A stretch of 64,000 bases of DNA from G963422565 sp963422565 (lineage in GTDB: Bacteria; Pseudomonadota; Alphaproteobacteria; MPNO01), in the NCBI GenBank assembly GCA_963422565.1, contig OY730228.1, positions 3,038,001 to 3,102,000 of the forward strand. The letters run 5' to 3'. The notes beneath the pieces were generated by a model. It made no database searches. It was not told the origin of the DNA and was given only the letters and a program-made list of their open reading frames with translations. Both the position numbers and the translations under genes were made by a program. Positions 1 to 7,924 of the stretch are shown here, one piece after another. Each line of letters starts with the position of its first letter. Positions within the stretch are counted from its first letter, which is position 1.

Positions 1-286
1 CGATCGGGTAGGTGTCGAGATGGCCGTTGAACACCAGCCGGCGGCCCGGTCGGGTGCCGCGCAGCACTGCGACGAGATTGTCGATCGGCCGGGTCTTGCT
101 GTGGCGCGAGATCTCGATGCCGTCGATCTCCGACAACAGCTCTGCGCAAACGTTCGCGATCTCCCCGGTATCTCCCGGCGGGGTCGCGCTCGGCGTCCGC
201 ACTAGCCGGGCGGCGGTCGCGAACAACCGGTCGCGCGACTCCGCGAGCCGCGCCGAGAGCCGCGCCCGGACATTCGCGCCGCTCAT
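1..286 (-). CDS. M20-family metallopeptidase/deacylase, N-terminal part (runs off the window)
   Basis: The first 95 codons of a gene that continues beyond the window's left edge. The translation ends in LVFNGHLDTYPI, the first metal-binding motif (xGHxDxxP) of M20 amidohydrolases (ArgE, DapE, carboxypeptidase G2 and relatives), preceded by the usual helical N-terminus and an I/V-N-L-V-A-V strand. The ATG at 286 overlaps the TGA of the upstream TRAP permease gene by 4 bp (ATGA), so the two are probably translationally coupled and the transporter may import this enzyme's substrate. Substrate cannot be told from this fragment. Family call is secure; the allantoate amidohydrolase subgroup is not supported by anything visible. 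Confidence 0.85.
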   Translation of the reverse strand, partial: MSGANVRARLSARLAESRDRLFATAARLVRTPSATPPGDTGEIANVCAELLSEIDGIEISRHSKTRPIDNLVAVLRGTRPGRRLVFNGHLDTYPI

Positions 287-2619
287 GCCGCCCGGCGCCT
301 GCGCCGGATCTGGCTGATCAGCACCAGGGCGATCGCCGCCAGGCCCACCGGGTAGACGATCTCCTTGGGCGGCCGCCCGAACTGCTCGATATCGACGCCG
401 GTGACGATGTCGCCGAATGCCAGCCCGGCCTTTTCCGCCGGCCCCATGAAGGCGGTATCGGCGACCTCGATCCGTCCGTCGGCCGCCGTGGCGAGCGCGA
501 GGCCCAGCCCGACGGCGACCGACCGGTCGGCGCGGCTCTCCGGGGCCGGAATGACGAACATCTTGAACCTGTCGCCGTATTCGGTCGGCCGGGTAACGCG
601 GATGCGCAGGTGGACATCCGGCTCGACGGCCGGCGGAACCGTCTCCAACAGCCCGGGCGCGACCGGTCTGAAGTCCGGCGAGACCTGGTTGAGCACGAAG
701 TCCGGCCGAAACAGGCAGAGGATCGCGAGCGCCAGGGCGATGCCCTCCCATATCCGCAGGCGCACCAGCAGCCACCACTGGGTGAGAGCGCTGAAGGCCA
801 GGATCGCGATCAGCGAGACCGCGAAGACCATGACGCCTTCGGCGAGGGTGTCGACCCCGATCAGCAGCAGGGCCGGGTTGAAGATGAAGACCAGAGGCAG
901 GATCGCCGTCCGGATGTCGTACAGAAAGGACTGCACCCCGGTCTTGAGGGGGTCTGCGCCCGAGATCGCCGATGCCGCGAAGGCGGCGAGACATACCGGC
1001 GGCGTGGAGTCCGCCATCAGCCCGAAATAGAAGACGAAGAGATGGACGCCGATCAGCGGCAGCACCAGACCGGAGGCGTTGCCGAGCTCGACGATAACTC
1101 CGGCCATCAGCGAGGCGACCACGATATAGTTCGCGGTCGTCGGCAGACCCATGCCGAGGACGATGCAGACCAGCGCGGTCAGCAGCAGCAGGATATAGAC
1201 ATTGCCTTGGCTGATCGCCTCGACGAGGCCGAGCATCGCGTTGTTGAGCCCGGTCGCCGACACCACGCCCACGATCAGCCCCGCCGCACCCGTCGCTGCG
1301 GTGACAGAGATCATGTTGCGGGCGCCGGCGATGAGCGCGATGCGGATCAGGGCCAGGCCGTTCTTCAACCCGGTCGCCGGATCGCTCGCGTCGCGGACGG
1401 CCTTGGCCAAGATGATCCCCATCATCAGCAGGATCGAGTAGAAGATGGCGCTCGCCGGAGACCAGCGCTCGACCACCAGCAGATAGATCAACGCGACGAT
1501 CGGAATCAGATAGTGCAGGCCCGACAGGAACGTCGCCTTGAGCAGAGGCAGCCTGTCCCTGGGCAGCCCCGACAGGCCGAGCTTCAGCGCTTCGAGATGC
1601 GAGATGTAGAACAGCGCGCAATAGCTGATGAAGGCCGGGAGGGCGGCGTGGACGATGACGTCGTAATAGGAGATACCGATGAACTCGGCGATGATGAACG
1701 CGGCGGCGCCCATGATCGGCGGCATGATCTGCCCGTTGGTCGAGGCGGAGACCTCGATCGCGCCGGCCTTCACCGACGAGAACCCCATCCGCTTCATCAT
1801 CGGGATGGTGAAGGCGCCGGTAGTCACGGTGTTCGCGATCGAAGATCCGGAGACCATCCCGGTCATTCCCGAGGCCAGGATCGCCCCCTTGGCGGGCCCG
1901 CCGCGATACTTGCCGACGAGCGCGAAGGCGAGATCGAGGAAGTAGCGGCCGGCGCCGGCGCGGTCCATGAACGCGCCGAACAGCACGAACAGGAACACGT
2001 AGCTGACCGAGACGTTGATCGGGATGCCGAAGATCGCCTCGCCGGTCAGCCACTGATAGCCGATCAGCCGTTCGAGCGAGACGCCCTTGTGGGAGATGAG
2101 CCGGGGCATCTCCTGCCCGGCGAGCGAATAGAGGATGAACAATGTGCAGACGATCACCAGCGGCCAGCCGACCGACCGGCGGGTGGCTTCGAGCAGCAGG
2201 AGGATCCCGACCCCGCCCAGGATCGCTTCGAAGGGGATGGTCACGCCGCCGAGCGCGACCTCCAGGAGAATGCCGTCCCGGCTCGTGATCCCCTCATATC
2301 CGAGCCACAGATAGGCGGCGCAGAGGAAGGCGACGATCGCCAGCACCACGTCGTGGACCGGTACCCGGGTCCGCGCCGCGCCGCGCCGGAAGGGAAATGC
2401 GAGGAAGCACAGCGACAGGCCGAAAGCCAGATGCAGCCCGCGCGCCGGTATGTCGGTGAAGAGGCCGACTCCGGTCATGAAGGGGAGGGGCGAGGCGATC
2501 CAGAGCTGGAAGAGCGACCAGGTCAGGGCCGCCCCCGCGAGGATTCGCGCCCAAAGCGAAACGAGCCCACCGCCGGTGGGCTCGAGTCGTTCGATCAGTT
2601 CGTTGGGTCTTGCGGTCAA
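283..2619 (-). CDS. TRAP transporter fused permease, TAXI type (DctQ-DctM fusion with C-terminal DUF3394)
   Basis: A 778-residue integral membrane protein with many hydrophobic segments, carrying the DctM-like core (residues about 120-600, including GSGSSIANTVTTGAFTIP-like and GLPTTANYIV motifs) and a soluble C-terminal extension matching the usual length of TAXI-TRAP 4TM/12TM fusions. It would drive sodium- or proton-coupled uptake of a carboxylate delivered by the binding protein encoded just upstream (24-bp gap). The first codon of the open frame is TTG at 2619 with no clear Shine-Dalgarno sequence, so the exact start is uncertain. The 3' end overlaps the M20 peptidase gene, giving an operon order binding protein, permease, peptidase. 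Confidence 0.93.
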   Translation of the reverse strand: MTARPNELIERLEPTGGGLVSLWARILAGAALTWSLFQLWIASPLPFMTGVGLFTDIPARGLHLAFGLSLCFLAFPFRRGAARTRVPVHDVVLAIVAFLCAAYLWLGYEGITSRDGILLEVALGGVTIPFEAILGGVGILLLLEATRRSVGWPLVIVCTLFILYSLAGQEMPRLISHKGVSLERLIGYQWLTGEAIFGIPINVSVSYVFLFVLFGAFMDRAGAGRYFLDLAFALVGKYRGGPAKGAILASGMTGMVSGSSIANTVTTGAFTIPMMKRMGFSSVKAGAIEVSASTNGQIMPPIMGAAAFIIAEFIGISYYDVIVHAALPAFISYCALFYISHLEALKLGLSGLPRDRLPLLKATFLSGLHYLIPIVALIYLLVVERWSPASAIFYSILLMMGIILAKAVRDASDPATGLKNGLALIRIALIAGARNMISVTAATGAAGLIVGVVSATGLNNAMLGLVEAISQGNVYILLLLTALVCIVLGMGLPTTANYIVVASLMAGVIVELGNASGLVLPLIGVHLFVFYFGLMADSTPPVCLAAFAASAISGADPLKTGVQSFLYDIRTAILPLVFIFNPALLLIGVDTLAEGVMVFAVSLIAILAFSALTQWWLLVRLRIWEGIALALAILCLFRPDFVLNQVSPDFRPVAPGLLETVPPAVEPDVHLRIRVTRPTEYGDRFKMFVIPAPESRADRSVAVGLGLALATAADGRIEVADTAFMGPAEKAGLAFGDIVTGVDIEQFGRPPKEIVYPVGLAAIALVLISQIRRRRRAA

Positions 2620-2643
2620 GACCGGACGGACGCTGGCGGCGGT

Positions 2644-3645
2644 CTACTGGATCCAGCCCTTCTCACGGTAATATTTGGCGGCGCCGGGATGGTGAGGCGC
2701 CGACAGGCCGTCCTTGATCATGCCCGCCGGCTGCAGCTTGGCGTAGGCCGGATGCAGGCGCCGGAAGTCGTTCATATTCTCCATGACCGCGCGGGTCAGC
2801 TCGTAGACGGTGCTGTCCGCCACGTCCGCGGAGGTTACGACCGTCGCCATCACGCCGAAGGTCTCGACGTCTTCCGTGGTGGACTTGTAGGTGCCCTTCG
2901 GCACCACGGCGCGCGCATAGTAGGGCCGGTCGGCGATGAGCTTCTTCTCGACATCGGTGTTCAGCGAGACGATCCGCGCGAGGCAGCCGTCCGTGGCGAC
3001 CGCGACGCCGGAATTGGGGATGCCGACGACATATCCAAAGGCGTCGATCTTGCCGTCGCAGAGCGCGGTCGAGTGCTCGGTCGAGGTGAGCTCGGTGGTG
3101 AGCGAGAAATAGTCGCGCGCCGTGCCGTATTTCTCCATCAGCAGCTCGGTCGTCTGGCGCTGCCCCGAGCCGGGATTGCCGATGTTGAGCCGCTTGCCCT
3201 TGAGGTCCTTCCAGGACTCGATCCCGGAGCCCTTGCGAACGACGAGCTGATAGGCCTCGGGGTGTACGGAGAATACCGACCGCAGCTTGGGGAACTTGGT
3301 CACGCGATCCGACGAGCCGTGATAGGCGTGATACTGCCAGTCGGACTGCGCGACGCCGAAATCGAGCTCGCCCGCCTTGATCTGGGCGATATTGTAGGTC
3401 GAGCCGTTGGTCGAGGGCGCCGAGCAGCGAATGCCGTGCTTGCGGCCCTTCTTGCGCCCTTCGGCGGCCTCCTTGTGCAGCATCCGGCAGATCGCGTTGC
3501 CGGTGACGAAGTACACGCCGGTTGGGCCGCCGGTGCCGATGGCGATGAAGACCCGCTTGCTCTGCGCCGCGCCGGTTTGGGGGAAGCTCATGCTCGCCGC
3601 CGCGAGCGCGGCTGCGGCGGCCAGAGATGCAAATCGCAAACTCAT
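2644..3645 (-). CDS. TAXI family TRAP transporter solute-binding protein
   Basis: A 333-residue periplasmic protein. The ATG at 3645 is preferred over upstream in-frame codons because an AAGGAAGGA ribosome-binding site lies about 9 nt before it, and because the product then begins with a clean Sec signal (MSLRFASLAAAAALAAASM, cleavage near GAAQ-S). The mature start FIAIGTGGPTGVYFVTGNAICRML is typical of TAXI proteins (TRAP-associated extracytoplasmic immunogenic). These bind small organic acids, with glutamate/2-oxoacids among known ligands. It is the first gene of the operon with the fused permease and M20 enzyme. The ligand is not predictable here. Confidence 0.93.
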   Translation of the reverse strand: MSLRFASLAAAAALAAASMSFPQTGAAQSKRVFIAIGTGGPTGVYFVTGNAICRMLHKEAAEGRKKGRKHGIRCSAPSTNGSTYNIAQIKAGELDFGVAQSDWQYHAYHGSSDRVTKFPKLRSVFSVHPEAYQLVVRKGSGIESWKDLKGKRLNIGNPGSGQRQTTELLMEKYGTARDYFSLTTELTSTEHSTALCDGKIDAFGYVVGIPNSGVAVATDGCLARIVSLNTDVEKKLIADRPYYARAVVPKGTYKSTTEDVETFGVMATVVTSADVADSTVYELTRAVMENMNDFRRLHPAYAKLQPAGMIKDGLSAPHHPGAAKYYREKGWIQ

Positions 3646-3775
3646 GGTGCTCTGTCCTTCCTTGATGTCGGTCCGTATATTCATGCAGCCCCGCCGCAGG
3701 GAGTCAAGGTTGACACCCGCCGGACCCGGATATGGTAAACGGACGCTTCCGTACAGACCGCGCCGGATCCGAGCG

Positions 3776-4051
3776 ATGAGCGTTTCCCAAGACATCCGTC
3801 GAAAGCTCGAGCGTGCGCTCGCCCCCGAACGGCTGGTGATCGAGGATCAGTCGCATTTCCATATCGGTCATGCCGGCGCCCGCGAGGGCGGCGAGAGCCA
3901 TTTCAGGCTGGAGATCGTCGCCGAGGCCTTCGAGGGTGCGAGCCGCATCGACCGCGAGCGCATGATCCATCGCTGTCTCGCCGAGGAGCTTGCCGGTCCG
4001 ATCCACGCGCTGTCGATCGCCGCGCGCGCGCCGGGCGAGACGGGGGGCTGA
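3776..4051 (+). CDS. bolA: BolA family protein
   Basis: A 91-residue protein with the BolA fold signature: an N-terminal helix (IRRKLERALAPERLVIEDQS), the conserved HFHIGHAGAREGGESHF segment with the invariant histidines, and an E-x-F-E-G-x-S-R-I-x-R-x-R-M/I-x-[HY]-x-x-L tail. BolA proteins partner monothiol glutaredoxins in Fe-S cluster and iron homeostasis and also act as regulators. It is transcribed away from the TAXI operon (divergent, 130 bp apart) and stands alone before the UbiD gene. Length and motif match the family well; which BolA paralogue it is cannot be decided. Confidence 0.92.
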   Translation: MSVSQDIRRKLERALAPERLVIEDQSHFHIGHAGAREGGESHFRLEIVAEAFEGASRIDRERMIHRCLAEELAGPIHALSIAARAPGETGG

Positions 4052-4177
4052 GGCCGGCCGCAGCCGTCCCGTCCGCGCTTTGCAACGAGACGGCTGCGGG
4101 GGTAGTGTCCGCCGGCCGCCGGGCCGGTTCCGCCGTTCGGCGCGCGTTGTGGCGGCGCTCTGCCGCCGCTCGTTTCA

Positions 4178-4226
4178 GCCGCCGACAAACGCGGCATCGA
4201 AGCGCCCCGGCCGCCGACAAACGCGG
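4178..4226. repeat. Tandem 17-bp direct repeat upstream of the UbiD gene
   Basis: The 17-mer GCCGCCGACAAACGCGG occurs at 4178-4194 and again, identical, at 4210-4226. The period of 32 bp (about three helical turns) puts both copies on one face of the DNA. The second copy ends 27 bp before the UbiD start codon and 14 bp before its Shine-Dalgarno sequence. Two in-phase identical sites immediately upstream of a catabolic gene suggest an operator for a dimeric or tandem-binding regulator, but a recent slippage duplication is also possible. Confidence 0.6.
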
Positions 4227-4253
4227 TTTTCGGGGACGCAGAAAGGAGACGCC

Positions 4254-5831
4254 ATGAGCACCGCAAGGAAAGAGGCGCTCGGCGCGCCTGCCGAGGCCAT
4301 CTTCGACCTCCGCAACTCTCTGGAATGGCTAGAGGCCGAAGGCGACCTGGTCGCGTCGAACGTCGAGATCGACCCCGATCTCGAGCTGACGGGGGTCCAG
4401 AAACATCTCGACGGCGGCTGCCCGATGCTGTTTGAGAACGTCAGGAACAAGCCCAACCACCGGGTTGTGACCAACCTGTTTGGCGACATGAACGTCATCA
4501 ACAAGATGTTCGGCTGGGCGGACGATACCGACCGCACGCGCAAGCTCGCGCACGCGCTCTCGAACCCGATCAAGCCGGTCGTCGTTTCCCGGCAGGAGGC
4601 GCCCGCCCAGCAGCATGTCGTCGAGAACCCGATCGACGTCAACGAATACATGGTGCCGATCCGGCACACCGAATACGAGCCCGAGCTGACCGTGGGCTCG
4701 GGCAACCGCGTCGTCACCGGGGAGTATTTTGGCGGCGGCTCGGATCTGGGCTACAACCGGATGAACTTCCGCTGGGGAAATGTCGGCACGTTCCAGATCT
4801 CCCCCGGCTCGCATATGTGGCAGGTCGTCTCCAAGCACTACAAGGACGACAGGCCGGTGCCGATCACCATGTGCTTCGGCGTGCCCCCGTCCTGCACGCT
4901 GCTCGCTGGGGCCGGTTTCGACTACGTGATCCTGCCGCAGGGCTGCGACGAGATCGGCGTCGCCGGCGCGGTCCAGGGCTCGCCGGTCCGCCTCGTCAAG
5001 GCGCGGACGGTCGATGCCATGGCGCTCGCCGATTGCGAGGTGGTGCTGGAGGGCTACGTCAACCCGCGCGACCGGCGTTACGAGACGGCGGAAGCCGAGG
5101 ATGCCGGCGTCCAGGGACGCTTCCATTTCCACCCCGAATGGGCCGGCTATATGGGGAAATCCTACAAGGCGCCGACCTTCCACGTCACCGCCGTGACCAT
5201 GCGCGACCCGGCGACCAAGCCCATCATCTTCGCGCTCGGCGTCCATATGCTGGACGACCACAATATCGACACCACGGTCCGCGAGGCGGCGATGTTCGAG
5301 CTCTGCGAGCGCCTGCAACCGGGCATCGTCCAGGATGTCGTCATCCCTTATTGCATGACCGACTGGGGCGGGGCGATCATCCAGGTGAAGAAGCGCAACC
5401 GGATCGACGAGGGCTGGCAGCGCAACTTCATGTCGGCGATCCTCTCGACGTCGCAGGGCGCGCGGCTATGCATTGCGGTCAGCGAGGATACCGACCCCTA
5501 CGACATGGACGACGTGATGTGGTGCATGACCACCCGCGTCAACCCGCATACCGACATCCTCAACCCGATCCCGGGTGGGCGCGGCCAGACCTTCATGCCG
5601 GCCGAGCGCATGACCGCCGGCGAAAAGGAATGGACCGCGTCCAACACCCGGTTCGAGGGCGGCATGGGGATCGACTGCACGGTGCCGTTCGGTTACGAGA
5701 ACGACTTCATGCGTCCGGTCTACCCTGTGGACAAGGTCGATCCGGCGCGGTTCTTCAGCGCGGACCAGCTCGCCAACGCGCGGTCCAGGATGAAGGGCTG
5801 GGTGCACAGCCTGGCGCGCAGCGGGCGCTGA
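4254..5831 (+). CDS. UbiD-family (prenylated-FMN-dependent) decarboxylase
   Basis: A 525-residue protein of usual UbiD length, starting at ATG 4254 behind GAAAGGAG. It shows the family's layout: N-terminal RNSLEWLEAEGDL, the VTNLFGD segment, YNRMNFRWG around the conserved cofactor-binding arginine, and the long middle block ending VVLEGYV. Where canonical UbiDs carry EGPFGE-x-TGYY this protein reads VQGRFHFHPEWAGYMG, so the first catalytic glutamate appears replaced while the second may be kept. Such enzymes reversibly decarboxylate unsaturated or aromatic acids using prFMN made by UbiX; no ubiX is in the window. It stands alone between bolA and the convergent purine operon (10-bp gap), so the substrate is unknown. 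Confidence 0.9.
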   Translation: MSTARKEALGAPAEAIFDLRNSLEWLEAEGDLVASNVEIDPDLELTGVQKHLDGGCPMLFENVRNKPNHRVVTNLFGDMNVINKMFGWADDTDRTRKLAHALSNPIKPVVVSRQEAPAQQHVVENPIDVNEYMVPIRHTEYEPELTVGSGNRVVTGEYFGGGSDLGYNRMNFRWGNVGTFQISPGSHMWQVVSKHYKDDRPVPITMCFGVPPSCTLLAGAGFDYVILPQGCDEIGVAGAVQGSPVRLVKARTVDAMALADCEVVLEGYVNPRDRRYETAEAEDAGVQGRFHFHPEWAGYMGKSYKAPTFHVTAVTMRDPATKPIIFALGVHMLDDHNIDTTVREAAMFELCERLQPGIVQDVVIPYCMTDWGGAIIQVKKRNRIDEGWQRNFMSAILSTSQGARLCIAVSEDTDPYDMDDVMWCMTTRVNPHTDILNPIPGGRGQTFMPAERMTAGEKEWTASNTRFEGGMGIDCTVPFGYENDFMRPVYPVDKVDPARFFSADQLANARSRMKGWVHSLARSGR

Positions 5832-5841
5832 GGCGGCGCGC

Positions 5842-6192
5842 TCAACTGCCCCGATAGGTGGTATAGCCGAAGGGCGAGACCAGGAGCGGGACGTGATAGT
5901 GGCCGTCCGCGTCGGCGACGCCGAAACGGACGGTCACCACGTCGAGGAAGGGCGGGTCGGAGAGCGCCGCCCCGGCGTCGCGGAAATAGGTACCGATATG
6001 GAAGACGAGCTCGTAGACGCCGGCCTCCAGCCCCGCTCCTTCCAGTAGCGGTCCCGGACAGCGACCGTCCGCATCGGTGCGCATCGAGACGAGCGGCCCG
6101 CGCTCCCGGCCCGCGGCGAAGAGCTCGATCCGCATTCCGGCGGCCGGGCGGCCGTGCGCGGTATCGAGCACATGCGTCGTCAGTCGGCCCAT
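5842..6192 (-). CDS. uraH: 5-hydroxyisourate hydrolase (transthyretin-like)
   Basis: A 116-residue protein with the family's N-terminal LTTHVLDTAHGRPAAGM and C-terminal YHVPLLVSPFGYTTYRGS; the terminal YRG[ST] tetrapeptide, the N-terminal His and an internal Arg form the active site in known HIU hydrolases. It converts 5-hydroxyisourate to OHCU, the second step of urate oxidation. It is the last gene of the purine operon, 28 bp after puuD, and its length is normal. No signal peptide is seen, so the product is cytosolic. Confidence 0.96.
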   Translation of the reverse strand: MGRLTTHVLDTAHGRPAAGMRIELFAAGRERGPLVSMRTDADGRCPGPLLEGAGLEAGVYELVFHIGTYFRDAGAALSDPPFLDVVTVRFGVADADGHYHVPLLVSPFGYTTYRGS

Positions 6193-6220
6193 CGCCGTTC
6201 TCCCCGCGCGCCGCCGACCG

Positions 6221-7411
6221 TCATTCGATCTCCGCGCCCTGGGCGATCCAAGCCCCGAGGATGCGGCGTTCCGCCTGGGTCATCTCGGTCTCGTCGCCGA
6301 GCGGCATCGTTTTGGTCAACACCGCAACCGCCCTGATCTTGAGGGCGTGGCGTCGGATCTCGGCGGCGGTGTCGAAGGCCACGTCATTCGGCGGGGTTTC
6401 GAAATCCGTATTGGCCGGCCGGGCGGCGTGGCAGGACACGCAATGACGCGAGATCACCTCGTAGGCCGCGGCGAAGGACACGAACTCGTCTTCGTCGCCC
6501 GCCATTTGCGTATCGTCCGGCAGCGTCGCGGCAATCAGCGCCGCCATCACGGCGACGGCGGCAGGGACCGGCCAGAGCTTCGGCGTTCCCGCGTTTCTGA
6601 GATTGAACCAGTGGCGGACCAGGGCGCCGACCACGAACAACCCGATCAGGATCGCCCAGGCGTGGGCGTGGCCGAACGTGCTCGGATAGTGGGCGCTCAT
6701 CATGATGAACACCACCGGCAGCGTCATGTAGTTGTTGTGGACCGAGCGCTGCTTGGCGTTGAAGGCGAGCCGGGGATCGAGCGTCGTCCCCGCCCGCGTC
6801 GCCGCGACCAGCTTCCGCTGCGCCGGGATGATGATCATCCACACGTTGGCGACCATGACGGTCCCCAGCATCGCGCCGACATGCATATAGGCGCCGCGGG
6901 CGCTGAACAGCTGGGCGAGGCCGTAGGCGAGCGCGATCAGCAGCGCGAAGCCGATCGTCTCCACCAGAAGGCTCCGATGGCGGAGCGGGGAGCGATAGAG
7001 CCCGTCATAGACGAACCAGCCGGCGATCAGGACGCCGACGCCGATCGCCACCGCCTCGCCCTGGCTCAGCGCCGCCACCGACGTGTCGATCAGATAGATC
7101 TCGGCCCCGGCATAGTAGATCAGGGCGAGCAGCAGCATCCCGCTGATCCAGGTGAACCCCGCTTCCCACTTGAACCAATGCAGGGTCTTCGGAACCTCAT
7201 CGGGCGCCAGGTCCATCTTTTCGACGATGTAGAATCCGCCGCTATGGGTCATCCAAAGTTCGCCCTCTACCCCCTTCTTCGGCGGATCGGGTGGCTCCAG
7301 ATGGCTGTCCAGCCACATGAACAAGAAGGAGGCGCCGATCCAGGCGATGCCGGCGATAATGTGGAGCCATCGCAGGACCAGGTTCAGCCATTCGCTCAGG
7401 ACCGCTTCCAT
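6221..7411 (-). CDS. puuD: Urate hydroxylase PuuD (membrane urate oxidase with cytochrome c domain)
   Basis: A 396-residue protein with about eight hydrophobic segments in the first 280 residues (start WLNLVLRWLHIIAGIAWIGASFLFMWLDSHL), followed by a C-terminal cytochrome c domain with the haem motif CVSCH at about 324-328 and a distal-ligand candidate Met in KTMPLGDE. This is the PuuD architecture, a respiratory-chain-linked replacement for soluble uricase that oxidises urate to 5-hydroxyisourate. It lies 6 bp after uraD and before uraH, exactly where the pathway needs it. No soluble uricase gene is present in the window. Confidence 0.95.
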   Translation of the reverse strand: MEAVLSEWLNLVLRWLHIIAGIAWIGASFLFMWLDSHLEPPDPPKKGVEGELWMTHSGGFYIVEKMDLAPDEVPKTLHWFKWEAGFTWISGMLLLALIYYAGAEIYLIDTSVAALSQGEAVAIGVGVLIAGWFVYDGLYRSPLRHRSLLVETIGFALLIALAYGLAQLFSARGAYMHVGAMLGTVMVANVWMIIIPAQRKLVAATRAGTTLDPRLAFNAKQRSVHNNYMTLPVVFIMMSAHYPSTFGHAHAWAILIGLFVVGALVRHWFNLRNAGTPKLWPVPAAVAVMAALIAATLPDDTQMAGDEDEFVSFAAAYEVISRHCVSCHAARPANTDFETPPNDVAFDTAAEIRRHALKIRAVAVLTKTMPLGDETEMTQAERRILGAWIAQGAEIE

Positions 7412-7417
7412 GGGCCT

Positions 7418-7924
7418 CTATTCCTCGACCAGATCGATCAGCCTGAAACGGCCGATCATTCCGATATTGCGCAGCGCTTCCGTCCGTTCGCCGGCCGGGT
7501 CGTTGGCGAGCCGGGCTTCGAAGGCATCGAGGATCGCCTCCTTCGTCAGCCCGCGCACCGCGATGACGAACGGAAAGCCGAAGCGGTCGCGATAGGCGCG
7601 GTTGAGCGCGTGGAACCGGTCGAACTCGGCGTCCGACAGCCGGTCCAGCCCCGCCCCCGACTGCTCCCTTCGGGAGTCCGCGGTCAGCGCCCCGGCCCGC
7701 GCCGCTCTCCCGGCGAGGTCGGGATGGCCGCGGATCAACGCGAGCTGCGCCTCCTCGCCGCCCGCGGCGATCGCCGCAAGCATGGCCTCGTGGAGCGCGG
7801 CTAGGCTCGCATGGGGGCGGCCGCCGGCCGCCGCCGCGGCGACCCAGGCTGCGTTCTCGAAGACACCGCCGAGGGCCGCGACGAACGCCTCCTGCGAGGC
7901 CCGGTTGAGGGCGGCAAGCCTCAC
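7418..7924 (-). CDS. uraD: 2-oxo-4-hydroxy-4-carboxy-5-ureidoimidazoline (OHCU) decarboxylase
   Basis: A 168-residue protein starting at a GTG that overlaps the xdhB stop by 4 bp (GTGA), so it is coupled to xdhB. The sequence carries the OHCU decarboxylase hallmarks: LIRGHPDLA, the REQSGAGLDRL block with the catalytic Glu/Gln region, and FGFPFVIAVRG. It catalyses the last step of urate to S-allantoin conversion. Length fits the family. The next gene, puuD, begins 6 bp downstream. Confidence 0.95.
   Translation of the reverse strand: MRLAALNRASQEAFVAALGGVFENAAWVAAAAAGGRPHASLAALHEAMLAAIAAGGEEAQLALIRGHPDLAGRAARAGALTADSRREQSGAGLDRLSDAEFDRFHALNRAYRDRFGFPFVIAVRGLTKEAILDAFEARLANDPAGERTEALRNIGMIGRFRLIDLVEE

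Noticed and set aside
610..3738. Very long plus-strand open frame over the TAXI-TRAP genes.
   Set aside because: It is the antisense of the permease and binding-protein genes; its translation is Asp/Arg/Gln/His-rich with no family motifs, as expected from GC-rich antisense frames.
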